Source: Massospora cicadina (taxonomy: Eukaryota; Entomophthoromycota; Entomophthoromycetes; Entomophthorales; Entomophthoraceae). Taken from it: 64,000 nucleotides of DNA. The translations under genes and the position numbers were made by a program. Position 1 is the first letter of the stretch. Each line of letters opens with the position of its first letter. Positions 10,500-21,649 of the stretch are shown here, piece after piece. The notes under the pieces are model-generated. The model ran no database searches. It was not told the origin of the DNA and worked only from the letters and a program-made list of their open reading frames with translations. The DNA lies in assembly GCA_022478985.1 (NCBI GenBank), contig JAKSZP010009456.1:1-64000 (forward strand). Reading direction: 5' to 3'.

Positions 10500-11345
10500 G
10501 CCCCAATCCAAATATATGAACTTGCGCTTCCGCCAAAACCATCCTGATATCAGAATAGCACCACATCTCCATCCTTTAACTGTGCTAGGCTGCTCTGCCA
10601 TACTTTATTAGCAGCCTGTTTTTATTTTTCTTGGCTAAGCTGAACGGGTACACTTCAGTTTGTAATTTAATCAGCATATTTGTTAGGTTGGTTAAATAGT
10701 GTTGAGGATCCATTCCACAGGTGTCCTCTAACCAGGCATATAGAAGAGCAGGCAGGGAGGTGTGTCATCCATAAAGCAATTTGATGGGGCTTTTTTCTTT
10801 ATTATAATAGTAGCTAATATTATAGGTGAACACTGCGGTAGATAGGAGGGTACTCCAATCAGAGGGCCTATCTGTAACAACTTCTGTAGTATGTTCACCA
10901 AAGTCTTATTAACCCGTTTGACCATTCCATTGGACTCGGAGTGATATGGGGTTGTTAGAACCCTGTTGATGGCCATCATTTCGTTGAGCTTAGGAAGGAT
11001 GTGAGAGGTAAAATTAGTGCCGTTGTTGGTAAGAATAAACTGTGCGCAGCTGTGATGCTGAATAATCCACTACATTACAAATTTAGCCACAGTAACAATC
11101 CCCCAGATCCTGAATGGCCCATGCATCGCTCCATCTGGTCAAGTGGTTAATTGCCGCCAGGATATACTTTGACCAGTTAGCTCCAGTTGGTAAAGGTCCC
11201 ACAACATCAATAGAAACATTATGCCAAGCAAATCAAGGTTTTACTAACTGGCACGAAGTCTTTTGGCATAATGGCTTCCCCGCCTGGCACTGGTGGTAGC
11301 AGGATAATGTCTTGAGCACGTCAAATTGCATAATTTTCTTAATAC
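10500..11345 (-). pseudogene. Integrase of C
   Basis: The minus-strand frame at 10728-10979 gives TTPYHSESNGMVKRVNKTLV, the late catalytic-core block around the glutamate region of retroviral integrases. Farther right the minus strand shows DVVGPLPTGAN-like words (about 11190) and the zinc-finger cysteines of an HHCC N-terminus near 11300. Stops break the gene. Its 3' end faces the antisense gene. Confidence 0.75.
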
Positions 11346-12060
11346 TGTGGTAGCAACAATTCAAGGGTCTTTTGGACTCAACCATGGCAAATGCTCAGTG
11401 TGCGCTCATAATATTATTTGTAAGGTGGAAGGTCTGGGGATATTCACGGTAGTGTAACCTATCAGCTTATACAATTACAAGTACTTCTGAATTGTATTGG
11501 CCCTGTTTCTATCTAGTACCTTAATAACTTGAGGCGATTCATTGTCATAGTTTCTGCTGAGCATTTTGTCAAACATTCTTTAACTTAAATCTGTAGTAAC
11601 TGCAATTGTTGGAAATGTAGATAAGCAATCAGCGTTTTGGTGTTTTGCTCCAGGTTGGTGAAAGATTTTGAAGTCATAAGCCTGCAGCTTAAGAGCCCAT
11701 TGGGCTAGCCGCCCCTCAAGCTCTCTTAGATTCTGCGCCTAGTGCAACGGTGCATGGTCCATTATAACCTTAAACTTTACTCCGTGAAAGTATACTTAAA
11801 ACTTCTTATATGCATAAATCACCTCTAAGCACTCCTGCTCTGTTTTGGTGTAATTGCATTTATGGCATTTGCTATGAATGCAATACGCCATGGGGTGCTC
11901 CTCTCCCTCATCGTCCTTCTGAGACAGGACCACCCAAGGGCGAAAAGTGATAAATCCATATGCACAATAAATCATTATTGGTATTAGGGTAGCACAACAT
12001 GGGCGCACTGATTAGCACTGTTCAAAGTATATCAAAGATACATTAGCACCATTTCGTCCA
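11346..12060 (-). pseudogene. RNase H domain and integrase linker of C
   Basis: The frame at 11796-12008 contains VVLSQKDDEGEEHPMAYCIH, KCNYTKTEQECLEVIYAYKK, matching the RNase H blocks of B2 at 39749-40126. Below it the minus strand has words such as KFKVIMDHAPLH in broken frames near 11740-11790. The catalytic first-aspartate region is degraded around 12010-12060. Confidence 0.75.
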
Positions 12061-12960
12061 TTTGAACGTAGCATCCTTCTTTAGTAGCTCAAACAGGTGA
12101 CCCTCAATGCAGCTAAAATTGGGTATGAAGCGGCGGTAAAAACCTAATATCCCCAAAAGCACCTGAATGTCCCACTTACTAGTTGGCATAGTCATTTTCT
12201 TGATAGTCTCCACCTTGGCTAGTTAAGGATTTAACCTAGTCACATCCATCACAAAACCGAGATACTCCAGCTGATCCTCGAAGAAGTGATGTTTCCAGGT
12301 CTTGATTGTGATATTGGCATCAGACAGTCATCAAAATACATTTTCAAATGGGTGAGGAGCTCAAAGAACGTGCTGTAGAAGACGTTGATATTGTTAAGGT
12401 ACACAAGTATGTATGACAGCTTCAGGTCACCCAAAATGGTGTCATTGCTTGTTGGAACTTAGCTAGGGCATTATACAGCCCTTGAGGCATACAAGTCAGT
12501 TGGAAAAGGCCTTTGGATGTGATTATGGCGCATTTCTCTTGTTCTGCCGCAGGAAACTCGAATTGCCAATAACTGGATATCAAGTCCATCACCAAGAAAT
12601 AGCAAGATCCACCTAACTGATTCAGCACATTATTGATCTGTGGCAGAGGGTATGAGTCTTTTTTGGTGGTACTATTGAGCTTCCAGTAGTTGATTACTAT
12701 GCAGTTAGTGCCATCCTTCTTTTTTATAATCAGAACAGTCGAAGCCCATGTATCCTTGGATGGTTTGAGCATCCCCTGCTCCTGCAGCTTGTTTATCTCC
12801 TCAGTGATGACTTCTTCAGCTGCCCTTGATTGGTGGATTGGCTGAGATATGATGATGGGATGATCCCCAGTGTCCAACTGATGAACAGCCCCCAAGCACA
12901 CCCTAAATCATGATCATCAATAGCACTAATCTTCTTGTATTTTTGAAAATAACTTCCGCT
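12061..12960 (-). pseudogene. Reverse transcriptase of C, catalytic motif lost
   Basis: A 159-residue minus frame (12422-12901) holds [60 protein letters not shown] and MPQGLYNALAKFQQAM. The next frame (12249-12434) reads SYILVYLNNINVF, so the YxDD catalytic pair at about 12390-12401 has become YLNN. That substitution would abolish polymerisation even without the frameshift between the two pieces. Confidence 0.85.
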
Positions 12961-13850
12961 AATCCTATTGGTCTTCTATTAACCACATTAAATTATCACG
13001 CGGTACAACTGCCATTATGCTAAGGTGCAGTTCAATGGGAAGACCAAATTCATCCATAGACCCAAGCTTGTGAACCTGGGTGATTTCTCCAACTGGGAAA
13101 ATGTAAATATTCTATAATCTGGACTGGTGGATTCATATTGGTACATTATGAAGCTTTGCTACTTGTACCCAGTTCTCCCCATAGCCCAGAAGTATGACGC
13201 TGGAGCCATGTGGGGCTCAAGCTGCGATTGATGATTAGGCCCAATATCTCCCCATAGAGCCCAGCAGGAACTTCCACCTCTAACTTGGTGTTATAATTAC
13301 TCAGTGTCCAGAAGGGATGGAGATAGGCCCAGCGTCTCTATGCGGTAGCCCTTGGTATTTATATATTTGATGAGGAAGGTCTGAGTCTTGCCTTTTAGCA
13401 AATGGTAGCATACCAGAATCACCCCATCACTGTAGGTAAGGTTAATCTGTCCCATATGCACCGAGCCCTTTGGCACTTCACTGGAGGTAAAGTAAATTGG
13501 GATGTACTGTCCCAAAATTGCAAAAAACTCTTCCATCATATCAACGACAGCCCCATAGTGTCACATATAAGCAGTCCCAATCAACATATAATAATTGTTA
13601 TCTGATAATACTACCAGATCCACAACAATAATGGATCCAAACTGCAAGGGAAGCACACTGTACGCTCCCTCAGAGACCGTGGTTTTGGCTCCAGCGGCTT
13701 CATACAAAAGCTAGTGGTCTATATCATGTTTTAAAGTCAACTTCGCCACCAACTTAGTTGAGAATATCTTAATGGGAGCACCTGTTTCAATTATAGCTCA
13801 GTTTTGGGTTTTGGCTACCACAATGTCTAGTAAGTGCACTGCAAGTAAGA
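12961..13850 (-). pseudogene. Protease region of C
   Basis: The minus strand near 13770-13830 reads AIIETGAPIKIFSTKLVAKL, the retropepsin signature with the catalytic Asp changed to Glu. It runs on through the 80-residue frame at 13297-13539 toward the RT linker. The equivalent B2 site at about 41830-41870 keeps DTGAS, which identifies the change as decay in C. Confidence 0.68.
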
Positions 13851-13859
13851 TGAATGTCA

Positions 13860-15276
13860 GCTATCTACTACGTAGATATTCAGCAAATCGCTTTTCCCCT
13901 AGAAACTAATAATACCCACACTGACTTTAGAATACCCTGTTACAATAGCTTCCACTTGGAAGATGACATCAACTCCTCTCAGGGACAGCTCATCTGAAAG
14001 CAGGTTCAGCTTGTCTGATTGACTTTAGTCAAACATCTGACAAGCATAAGGCTTCAGTCACTCTAGAGACCTTTTGTCCACCATTTTTTTGGCTTGTGCT
14101 TGGGTCAACACATTTAAATACCCCAACTGGCTGCGATAGAAGAATGTATCATCATACTGGGAGGCCTCTGATGCATATAATTCAGCAGATTTGGGTGAGG
14201 TGTTTGTTTTTGAGATAGCAGAGAAAAAGAGTCCTGTCTCTACTCCGCTCTGACTTTTCCCTGATAGCATTGATCCTACTGTATGTAAGGGATCTGTCAA
14301 TTAGGGCACCATCATCCCAGGTGCCCAGGGCGACTTCAATTGAAAAAACTTACCCCATAGGGCCTTCATCAATGCTTAATATAAGTTAACCCACATGTAA
14401 AGTTTAACTGAAGATGATCGGCATATTAAAGCCCTAGTTGATAGAATGACTGCTGTTGGTCAGCATATATAGGGCTGGAGAGGTAGGTGGCCAGTTGTCA
14501 ATCAGAAGTTATGGGGCATACGTTGAGCTGCGGTGGGTAAGCTGGTGAAGCCTGCACTAACTGGTTCATTTTCCCACATAATCAGGTTTAACAATGGCGA
14601 TAGTGTAAATCTGCTTGATATTTGGTGGAGGAAAGTTAAAGCAGGCGGCGTACGAACTGAACAAGTTTAAGAAGGTCTACGTCATCCTCCAACAACAGGG
14701 CCTTGACATTATAAAGCTCAGGTATGGCTATACCATAGAGGCATTGCAATGCATATGTCAACTTCAGATAAAAACTCTGCCCCAATCAACATGTGAACTT
14801 CTGCCATAAATCAGTCAGCAAATGTGGTGAGGGTCTCATTATGCTAGAATCCGATGGTCAAGAACTCAGCCTTCTTCTATAAAATCTTTGCAGTTCTGCC
14901 AAACAACTTCATCACCATCTCCTTGACTTCTTGGTATGTAACGGAACTGAAAGAAATGTAACAGATAGCTTAATCAGTGCTCCTGACATCTATGGTGGAT
15001 ATCAACAGTTTTGCTCTCCGCTGATCTGAGGTTCCTTCAACCACAAACTCAAATCTTCTAAAAAACTTATAGATATTCTCTTTGCAATCAAACAGAGGCA
15101 GCCTATCACTGCAAACTTCCAGGAGAAGTTCATCTAATAAATTATGCACAGCATCCAATGCAAGTTTTTGCTTAACATATACGCTGGGCAGCATGTTGTG
15201 CAGATTCCTTATCAAAGCAACCTGAATGTGACATAGCTCTTGACTAAGTTTTTTCATATTGTAATTGATCAATGAG
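13860..15276 (-). pseudogene. Gag of C
   Basis: The minus frame at 14970-15296 includes FDCKENIYKFFRRFEFVVEG and RRAKLLISTIDVRSTD, close to FRWKTKLLISALDVGSTDQV in the gag of B2. Around 14300-14345 a degraded zinc knuckle can be read, SRPGHLG followed by a stop and WCPN, matching the same place in B2. A plus-strand frame at 14615-14809 is a shadow. Confidence 0.7.
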
Positions 15277-15295
15277 GCCCCAGTAGTGAGCACCA
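15277..15295 (-). other. Primer-binding site of C
   Basis: On the minus strand TGGTGCTCACTACTGGGGC starts two bases after the LTR end. It differs at one position from the site in A2 and B1. Confidence 0.7.
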
Positions 15296-15296
15296 C

Positions 15297-15898
15297 TGTT
15301 GTGTATTTGGTGATATCCTATATATCAGATAAAGGGTTTTCGCACAGGGTTATGCCCACTGAGAAATTAGAACAGACAGTATGAAGATCGTCAGTTCCTT
15401 GGAACACACATAAATAAACAATAATAATAAAAAGGGAGCAATTTCCCCAACAACAGTTCTTTTATTTAATCTAATAATTTCAGCAGATCAATTAGTCCGC
15501 TTTCACTCTCTATAACTAACTTAAAATCCTCTTCCTCCTCAATCTTCCCATCTCGCTGATATCTCAGTGACCTCAGTTGGTACTAACCCTTTTGCTTAGT
15601 TTATTCATTCCACCATATTCTCACTGGTTTCAGTTTTTGTTCTTCATTCTCTATCACTCTAATTTATTGCAATCTAAATTATCTTTATGCAAATTTTGAC
15701 TATTCTTATCGCCTTATTTTGTAAGTGATTAGAAAATAACTCATTATAACCCAATATCGCCTAATCCTAAGGCGCTTGAGTACTTGAAGCTCTGTAACAT
15801 CCTCGGCGGATTCTGTCCATTGACTCTTTAGCAGAATTCCTCCAATGATCCGTTGGTCATAATTGTGGCTTGTCATCCAGTCATATAGTTTTGTGACA
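15297..15898 (-). repeat. 5' LTR of C
   Basis: It begins TGTCACAAAACTATATGACT on the minus strand and ends CACAACA. It matches the left LTR with scattered substitutions. TCGCC/GGCGA words are weaker here than in the left copy. The right flank CCATG completes the target duplication. From 15899 to 16029 there is only short flanking sequence with no feature I can name. Confidence 0.9.
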
Positions 15899-16029
15899 CC
15901 ATGTAGACATATTCTAGCCAGTAGTAGATACTGACTAGGTGGATGGATGACCAGATAAATTCTTTATTAATGATGCATTTTGTAGAGGGTTAAATTCATC
16001 AGCAATAAATGCTATTCTCATTTTGGAAC

Positions 16030-17176
16030 TGTAAAATTTACTCAAGGAGTTAATTATCAGTTGTCAACCCTGTAACCTTTTTACTGCACAGGTTTGGTTC
16101 CCTCGTGCACCTCATGTTGTAAGAATATATGATCTGATATTAGTATGGAGAATATTATCTGTAGTTGAGTTAGAACTGTTATTTGGCCCAACGCTTCAAC
16201 CAATATTTCCAATTAAATAAATGATATGTCATATTTGTAGGGATTCATTCCCTATAATTCTGTCCACTCGATCTTCATCAAGATCCTTTGAAAACAGTCT
16301 CCTTTAGCCCAACACACAGTTAGCAGCGATCCCCTAGTCGTGATTCCCTTCATCTCTAGATCCCCGCTCAGATCTCTACTCTTCTTCTAAGAGTCTACCT
16401 ATTATTGCCTTCTGCATTATATTCTTGAGATGGAACTTCACACTGAATGCTGATAGACTAACTAAAACTGAGTCTACAATAAAACTAATCATGTTTTAAT
16501 GTATTAATGTATATCTGTATGGGTATATCTTTATAACTTATTATAGTAATCCTAGGGAATTTATAGGGGATTTGGCCATCTAACCCTCAGTTGACACCTC
16601 TTTGATGAAACAGCAGACGTTGCTGTTGAATCACCCTTCCTTGTCTTGGCAGCGATGGTCTTCCCCATCCTGGCTAGTTTTCTGTCATTGTACATTCTTG
16701 AGACCTCAAACGGAAAGAGTTGGAAAGCATGTCCCTAACATTTTCCTCTCAATCCAAGAGAACTAACCATATTTGGCTAGCAACCTACTTAGGTAATGGG
16801 ACTTATTACCCATTATGGCAGGTCACTTCACCAACCAATTGATTTTGCTAGTTGCAGATGGCATCACTCGCCTTGCAACTTACTATTCATTCCCAATCAG
16901 TTGTTGATGAAACCCAACTAATCCCAATCAGTACACCTGATAGTTAATCACTATCAGATGCCCCTATTTCATCAGACGCTCCACCTGATGAGATATTAGT
17001 TTTTATCCGGATCAATCCCCAATGGATACAACCAGGCATATACCCCAAAATCCCCCAAACGTTGTTCCTCCAAAATTTGGGCCAAGAAATTTCTGATTCA
17101 CTTCACTTTAGGGAATTTTCCCTTAGTGACACCAGGTAATCTAGCAGGCTGGGAATATGGGCAAATAATCCCAACA
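16030..17176 (-). repeat. 3' LTR of A2
   Basis: The 1,147-bp block begins TGTTGGGATTATTTGCCC on the minus strand and ends AAATTTTACA. It matches the A1 LTR from end to end. Confidence 0.9.
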
Positions 17177-17218
17177 CAACTCAACTACCCCCTGTAGTGA
17201 GCACCACATCCCCCTCTT
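17177..17218 (-). other. Extra primer-binding-site copy beside the 3' LTR, with polypurine tract
   Basis: The plus strand just right of the LTR has CTCAACTACCCC, then CTGTAGTGAGCACCAC, the same stretch found just inside the 5' LTR at 22555-22584. Here it lies between a purine tract (minus GGCAAGAGGGGGA) and the start of the 3' LTR, where a primer-binding site does not belong. Confidence 0.65.
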
Positions 17219-18900
17219 GCCTAGAATTCCAGCGAGAAAAGGACTGGGGCATGGGAACACCACTTCAGACACCTGGTCAAATACTTCATTGGTTCAAGCG
17301 TGGTTCACTCATCAATATTTAATGCTGCTTGAGATGACCTTCAGTATATGGCATTCCTCCTCTTCCTCCTCACTACCGCCTACTCAGAGAACGGTCCCCA
17401 CGACCTCTTGTCATGCCTGGCTGATTGATCTACTCAAGACAATATTATTCCTGGGATCCAGTTTTCCCCCATCAGGGTATATAACCCTCTGTCATATTCA
17501 GGATTCTTGGTCCGGCGTCCTTGAATTTCTAATTCTCTCCTCATCCTAGACATTAGACTCTTGCCATCGATGCTTGTTTCATAGCTTGATTAAAAATACT
17601 TATTTCTATTCACCCTCATTATTTCGCTCATAACCTCTTAACTGTAAGTTTTTCTTAATTCTTCCCTCAGAAAGCTTATCTCATTGATTTTTGAAATTAA
17701 TTTCCCAAAATTGGAGCCTAATGGATTTTAGAGTGCATAATGTCAACTCCTATATAAGTCTGACATCCCTCCCTCTTGTCCATATAATATGTTGAACTCA
17801 GAATCCTGCTATCAGCAACTTCTTAACAGTCTGTCAGATTTGGACCTCCGCCTCTTCCAGCAGATGAGTTAGGATGCTTGACGGAACCTCTTCTATGGTC
17901 CTTCCAGGACTCATACGCCTAGTCTGGCGCAAGGGGCTAGTCCTTCCATCAAATTACCAGAAATGGTGACAAATCCCTCCAAAACCAGATGTGCCATTGT
18001 TTTGAACAACTCTCAGCTGACTCTTCCCTTGCAGTTGATCCCTGAGTTGGACTTCAAAACCCTCCTGGATTTGGATTCTTTTGCTGATGCTCTGGAGGAT
18101 ATGCCAGTCACTTTGAATCATTCATTCTTGGCCAGGCAATATTTGCTCCCCAAGTTTCTCTTCCAACTCGGGCAATTCTACCAACCCACTGTTCTAGTTT
18201 CTGAGCTTTCAATCGGGAACAGCATACATTTTGAGTTCTCCTATGCTGAACTTTGGGCCCAGGTTACCAAGGCGTTGACATTAGCACTAAATCCCTCTGA
18301 TCTGGATAATCTTCTGGATCAGGATACTGATGCTTATGCTCTCCATTTTGCTGGCCAAGCTCTTTGAAGTTGGTTGACGAAGCTTCCAGCATCACCTGGC
18401 TTCCATCAGTCATTCAGCTTTAGCTTCCGCAAAGCCTGTATTCGTTGTTTGTAAGATGAAATCTGCTCTTTACACAACTACCTCTTCTCTAAAGCTTCTC
18501 ATCAATGTCTTCCATTGATGGCGTTAATCAGGGGCATGATTCGACAACCCCCTTCAAGTATTCCTTCTTCGCTGACAGTGCACATGTCCGGTGTTCTTGA
18601 TGAGGCCCATTGGCAGGCACTCAAGACAAATCTTCCAGCGCCAGTGCCTTATTGGGATTACTCAGGGTTATTTTCTGATTGCCTATTCCTTTATTGCTGT
18701 TTTCCTCCCCGCTCTGGGGTTTCACAATTGCTTCTTTCAACATATCAATTTTCCTTCCCCTAGTTGTATTCTCTAAGGGCTCAGCATCTGCTCAATGAAT
18801 GTGGTTTTGTGTAGGTCTCACCCTTGCAAGCGTCCAATCGCATGTCAATTTTGATGGGCTATTTCTTCCTACCATGATCCATCCTCCCTCCCCCAAGAGG
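17219..18900 (+). pseudogene. Antisense accessory gene of A2, best-preserved copy
   Basis: A 134-residue frame at 17963-18367 runs MVTNPSKTRC, LIPELDFKTLLDLDSFADAL, LLPKFLFQLGQFYQPTVLVS, FEFSYAELWAQVTKALTLAL and NPSDLDNLLDQDTDAYALHF. After one stop it continues as SWLTKLPASPGFHQSFSFSF, and 18515-18763 gives MALIRGMIRQPPSSIPSSLT, HMSGVLDEAHWQALKTNLPA and PYWDYSGLF. An N-terminal segment near 17330-17560 matches F at 57515-57697. The full product would be about 500 residues. No motif identifies it; it lacks gag, protease or polymerase signatures. It ends about 350 bp before the integrase, facing it. Confidence 0.75.
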
Positions 18901-18919
18901 CAACATAGGCGGAATCATC

Positions 18920-19250
18920 CCCATACTGAGGACAATCAATAAAAATAAAAATTTTAAAAAAATATTAGCTTTTTTTCTATACATTTAAAAATTCTTTTTC
19001 CAATATCTTTTATCAGTCTTTTTATTTTTATTCTCTTTTTTTTTCTATGGAACTTTTCCTTTTTCGGTTCAGAGGTCCATCTTTTCCCCCAAACTGGATC
19101 CTGGGCACTTAAACCTACCACTTTTCTATGGTTCAGAGGTCCTTTTTTCGGATTTAACCATCTAGATTGGTTCAGAGGCCCTTTTCTGGACTTGATATAA
19201 TCATCAGGACATGACCAACTTAATAGTTCATATGTCCTTTGGGAGCTCTT
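18920..19250. repeat. Convergent spacer of A2 with GGTTCAGAGGTCC motif
   Basis: As in A1, an A/T-rich run is followed by repeated words TTCGGTTCAGAGGTCCATCT, ATGGTTCAGAGGTCCTTTT and TTGGTTCAGAGGCCC between about 19060 and 19190. The spacer separates the convergent antisense gene and integrase. Confidence 0.6.
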
Positions 19251-20400
19251 TTATTTTTTTCTTTGATCCAACACTTTAGATACTTAGTGTGGACTCGATT
19301 TTAATACTCTTCCATCCAAGAGATTCTTGATGGAATAAGCATTAGTCACCATCTTAATGATTACTTCAAATGGACCTGACCATAATGCATCCAAACTGTT
19401 TCTTCATCCAAAACCATGTGTATCGCAATAGGCGACTCTTTCTCCTATTAGATATTCTTCTCATGGCGGTCAGTTCTTATCATCCATCAATTTTACTCAT
19501 ATCCTTTTTTTCAAGGTTGTATTGAATGCTTGCAATTGCATATTGATCAGGATACTCATCATTCAGTTTAGGTATTGTTCAGTACTCATCCCAACGTAAG
19601 TTCTACTACCAAATATAATATTGGTGGCAACGTGGCCTTCCTCCCATAAAGTAACTCAAACGGCATCTTTCCCATCGCTGTATGATGACTGATGTTGTAG
19701 GCGAACATTACAAAACTCAGGTACATTTCTTACGTGGAAGTTCTCCCTGCGACTAGCTTCCTCCGTGTCTTAGCCAGAATCTCATTGACCCATTCTACCA
19801 GTCCGTTCATCTCTGGCCAGTATGGTACTGACATGACTCCTCAGATCCCCATTATTTTGTTTGGCCTCGGGATCACATGAGATGTGAAGTTGGTCCCATT
19901 ATCAATCAGTATAACTTGTGGACATCCATGCCAGTATTTACTTGATCCAGGATGAATCTCGCAGTAATGGTAGCATCAACTCTGGTTAGGGCTTTCATTT
20001 CAACCTATCTCATCAGATGGTTGATGACTACTAAGACTTATTTAACTCCTCCTGTGCTCATTGCTAGTGGTCCCATCATGTCGATGGACATTGTATGCCA
20101 TGAAGATCCAGGTCAGACTAGTCAGTATCCAGTTGTATTCTTGATTGGTTTATGCAGTTGGCATTTCATGCAACAAGATAGATGATCTGCAACATCATAG
20201 TTAATCGATTCCCAGTAATAATACTGGAGAATATGGTCAGTTGTTTTTCTCAGGCCTCCTGGCCAACAACCTTATGAGTGGCTTGAACTATTACTGCTCT
20301 TTCCAATGGTTTTGGGAATAATAGCCATTTCCACTTATCATCTTAGATACTTGTCCATCCATGATCTCAGTGTTTTCCATCAGCTTTGAAGCACTTCTCG
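19251..20400 (-). pseudogene. Integrase of A2
   Basis: The minus strand parallels A1 1969-3080 base for base over long stretches, for example the text around CCAGTCCGTTCATCTCTGGC (19798) and the zinc-finger region near 20160-20220. No frame longer than about 60 residues is open on the coding strand, so it is more decayed than the A1 copy. A plus-strand frame at 19952-20185 is a shadow. Confidence 0.75.
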
Positions 20401-20499
20401 GATTTCTCAAGGCTCGTCCTCAATTCTTCCTTTGACCATTCTCTGGAATAGCTCATCTGCCTAAGGGTATACCAACTGGACCATTGGTAACTGCAATAA

Positions 20500-20935
20500 G
20501 CCATCTGCATTCTGATGAGAAGCCCCCACTTGGTGGACTATCTCATAATAGTAAGCCTGAAGCTTAAGTGCCCATTGGGCCAGTCATCCTTCAGGTTCAT
20601 ATAGATTGTGCAGCCAACGCAGTAAAGAGTGGTCCATCACCACCTTAAAGTGCATTCCATGGACATATACCTAAAAATGCTTACAAGCATAAATGACTGC
20701 AAGGCATTCATGCTTGATCATGGTGTAATTCCTCTCAGTGGCTGAGAGTGTCCAGCTCACATATGCCACCAGATGTTCATCCCCAAGTTCATCTACTTGG
20801 CTCAGTTTGGCACCAATTGCTGTCAATGAAGCATCGGTTCAAATGATAAACTCCCAATCAAAATTCAGATATTTCAGAATCAGCAAATTTATCAGATACT
20901 GGCATAATTCATTGAAGGAACCCTGGGCCTCTTCA
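20500..20935 (-). pseudogene. RNase H domain of A2
   Basis: The sequence follows A1 3290-3620 closely: words for HYMPPDVHPQVH-type antisense text aside, the minus strand gives FIIxTDASLTAIGAKLSQVD, EHLVAYVSWTLSATERNYT and FKVVMDHSLLRWLHN. The plus-strand frame at 20738-21094 is its shadow. Confidence 0.72.
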
Positions 20936-21300
20936 TTCCATATGAATAATTCAAGCACCTCCTCCTTCTGTCCTTTCATCAGATCTGCAAACTGCTCCCT
21001 ATCAACCAATAGGTTGATGCTTTTGGCTGCCCCAGCCAATAATCCTATTTCATTGAGAGACCCTAAATTATGGAATCATCTCAATTCGGCCTGATTGGCA
21101 GATTTCCCACTATTGACCTTGTAATTCAATTTATGTATATCCCAATTTCCTGGTCATTTTTGGGCGAATTTTCTCTGATACTTTTCAATAATTTGAGCAT
21201 CTCCTCTTGCTGACCTTCTGACAAATCAGCGAGTTGCTCTTAATCAACCAATAGGTTGATACTTCTGGCTACCCCGGCCAATAATTTCATCTCATCAAGT
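20936..21300 (-). pseudogene. Protease-RT linker fused to RNase H; RT deleted and linker duplicated
   Basis: One minus frame (20839-21039) reads INLLVDREQFADLMKGQKEE, VLELF, then directly IWNEEAQGSFNELCQYL. The first part matches the linker before RT in F (LLVNQEQLSDLTERQQEEVL) and the second matches the start of RNase H in A1. About 0.9 kb of RT is missing at the joint near 20940. A second copy of the linker lies at 21188-21290, so the deletion came with a local duplication. Confidence 0.7.
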
Positions 21301-21359
21301 GTGGAAATTCCTCCATTTGGCCATCAGGATTTCTTGTTGCTTCTTAAGTCCAAACTCAT

Positions 21360-21640
21360 AAACCATAAAATCGATATATTTAATATTATATATATATTTT
21401 TTGTATTTTTCTTTTGCAATGGGACTTGCAACCTACAAAAAGGCTCAGAGGTCCTTCTTATCTCTTCATCCAAACTGGGTTCTGGGTACTTAAACCTACC
21501 AGTTATCATGGTTCAAAATCTTATCCTCTTAATATTTAACCAACCATTTGGTTCAGTGGTCCCCTTCTGGGACTTGACCAAAATCTAAGGATATAACCAT
21601 ATAATGGTTCAGAGGTCCTCTGGGAACATTGCAATTATTT
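21360..21640. repeat. Second, displaced copy of the convergent spacer
   Basis: The words GGCTCAGAGGTCC, GGGTACTTAAACCTACCAG and TGGTTCAGAGGTCCTCTGGG repeat the spacer at 18920-19250, now in the middle of the element, upstream of the linker on the coding strand. In A1 nothing similar occurs at this place, so it was copied or inserted here in A2. Confidence 0.6.
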
Positions 21641-21649
21641 TCTCTTAGG

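Larger units (their letters stand above)
8432..15898 (-). mobile_element. Complete Ty3/gypsy element C with an antisense gene
   Basis: Two LTRs of about 600 bp (8432-9036 and 15297-15898) begin TGTCTC or TGTCAC and end CACAACA on the minus strand. Flanks are CCATA on the left and CCATG on the right, a 5-bp target duplication with one change. A purine tract abuts the 3' LTR and a primer-binding site abuts the 5' LTR. Inside, minus-strand gag, protease, RT, RNase H and integrase occur in Ty3 order, and a plus-strand gene of about 1.2 kb lies between the integrase and the 3' LTR. All genes are broken. Confidence 0.9.

Noticed and set aside
17177..17218. Left LTR of A2 as an independent solo LTR ending before a second element
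   Set aside because: The outer flanks GGAAC and GGAAT pair across 16030-24610, so both LTRs belong to one insertion.
20738..21094. 118-residue plus-strand frame
   Set aside because: It is the antisense shadow of the RNase H and linker of A2 and is not kept in A1.
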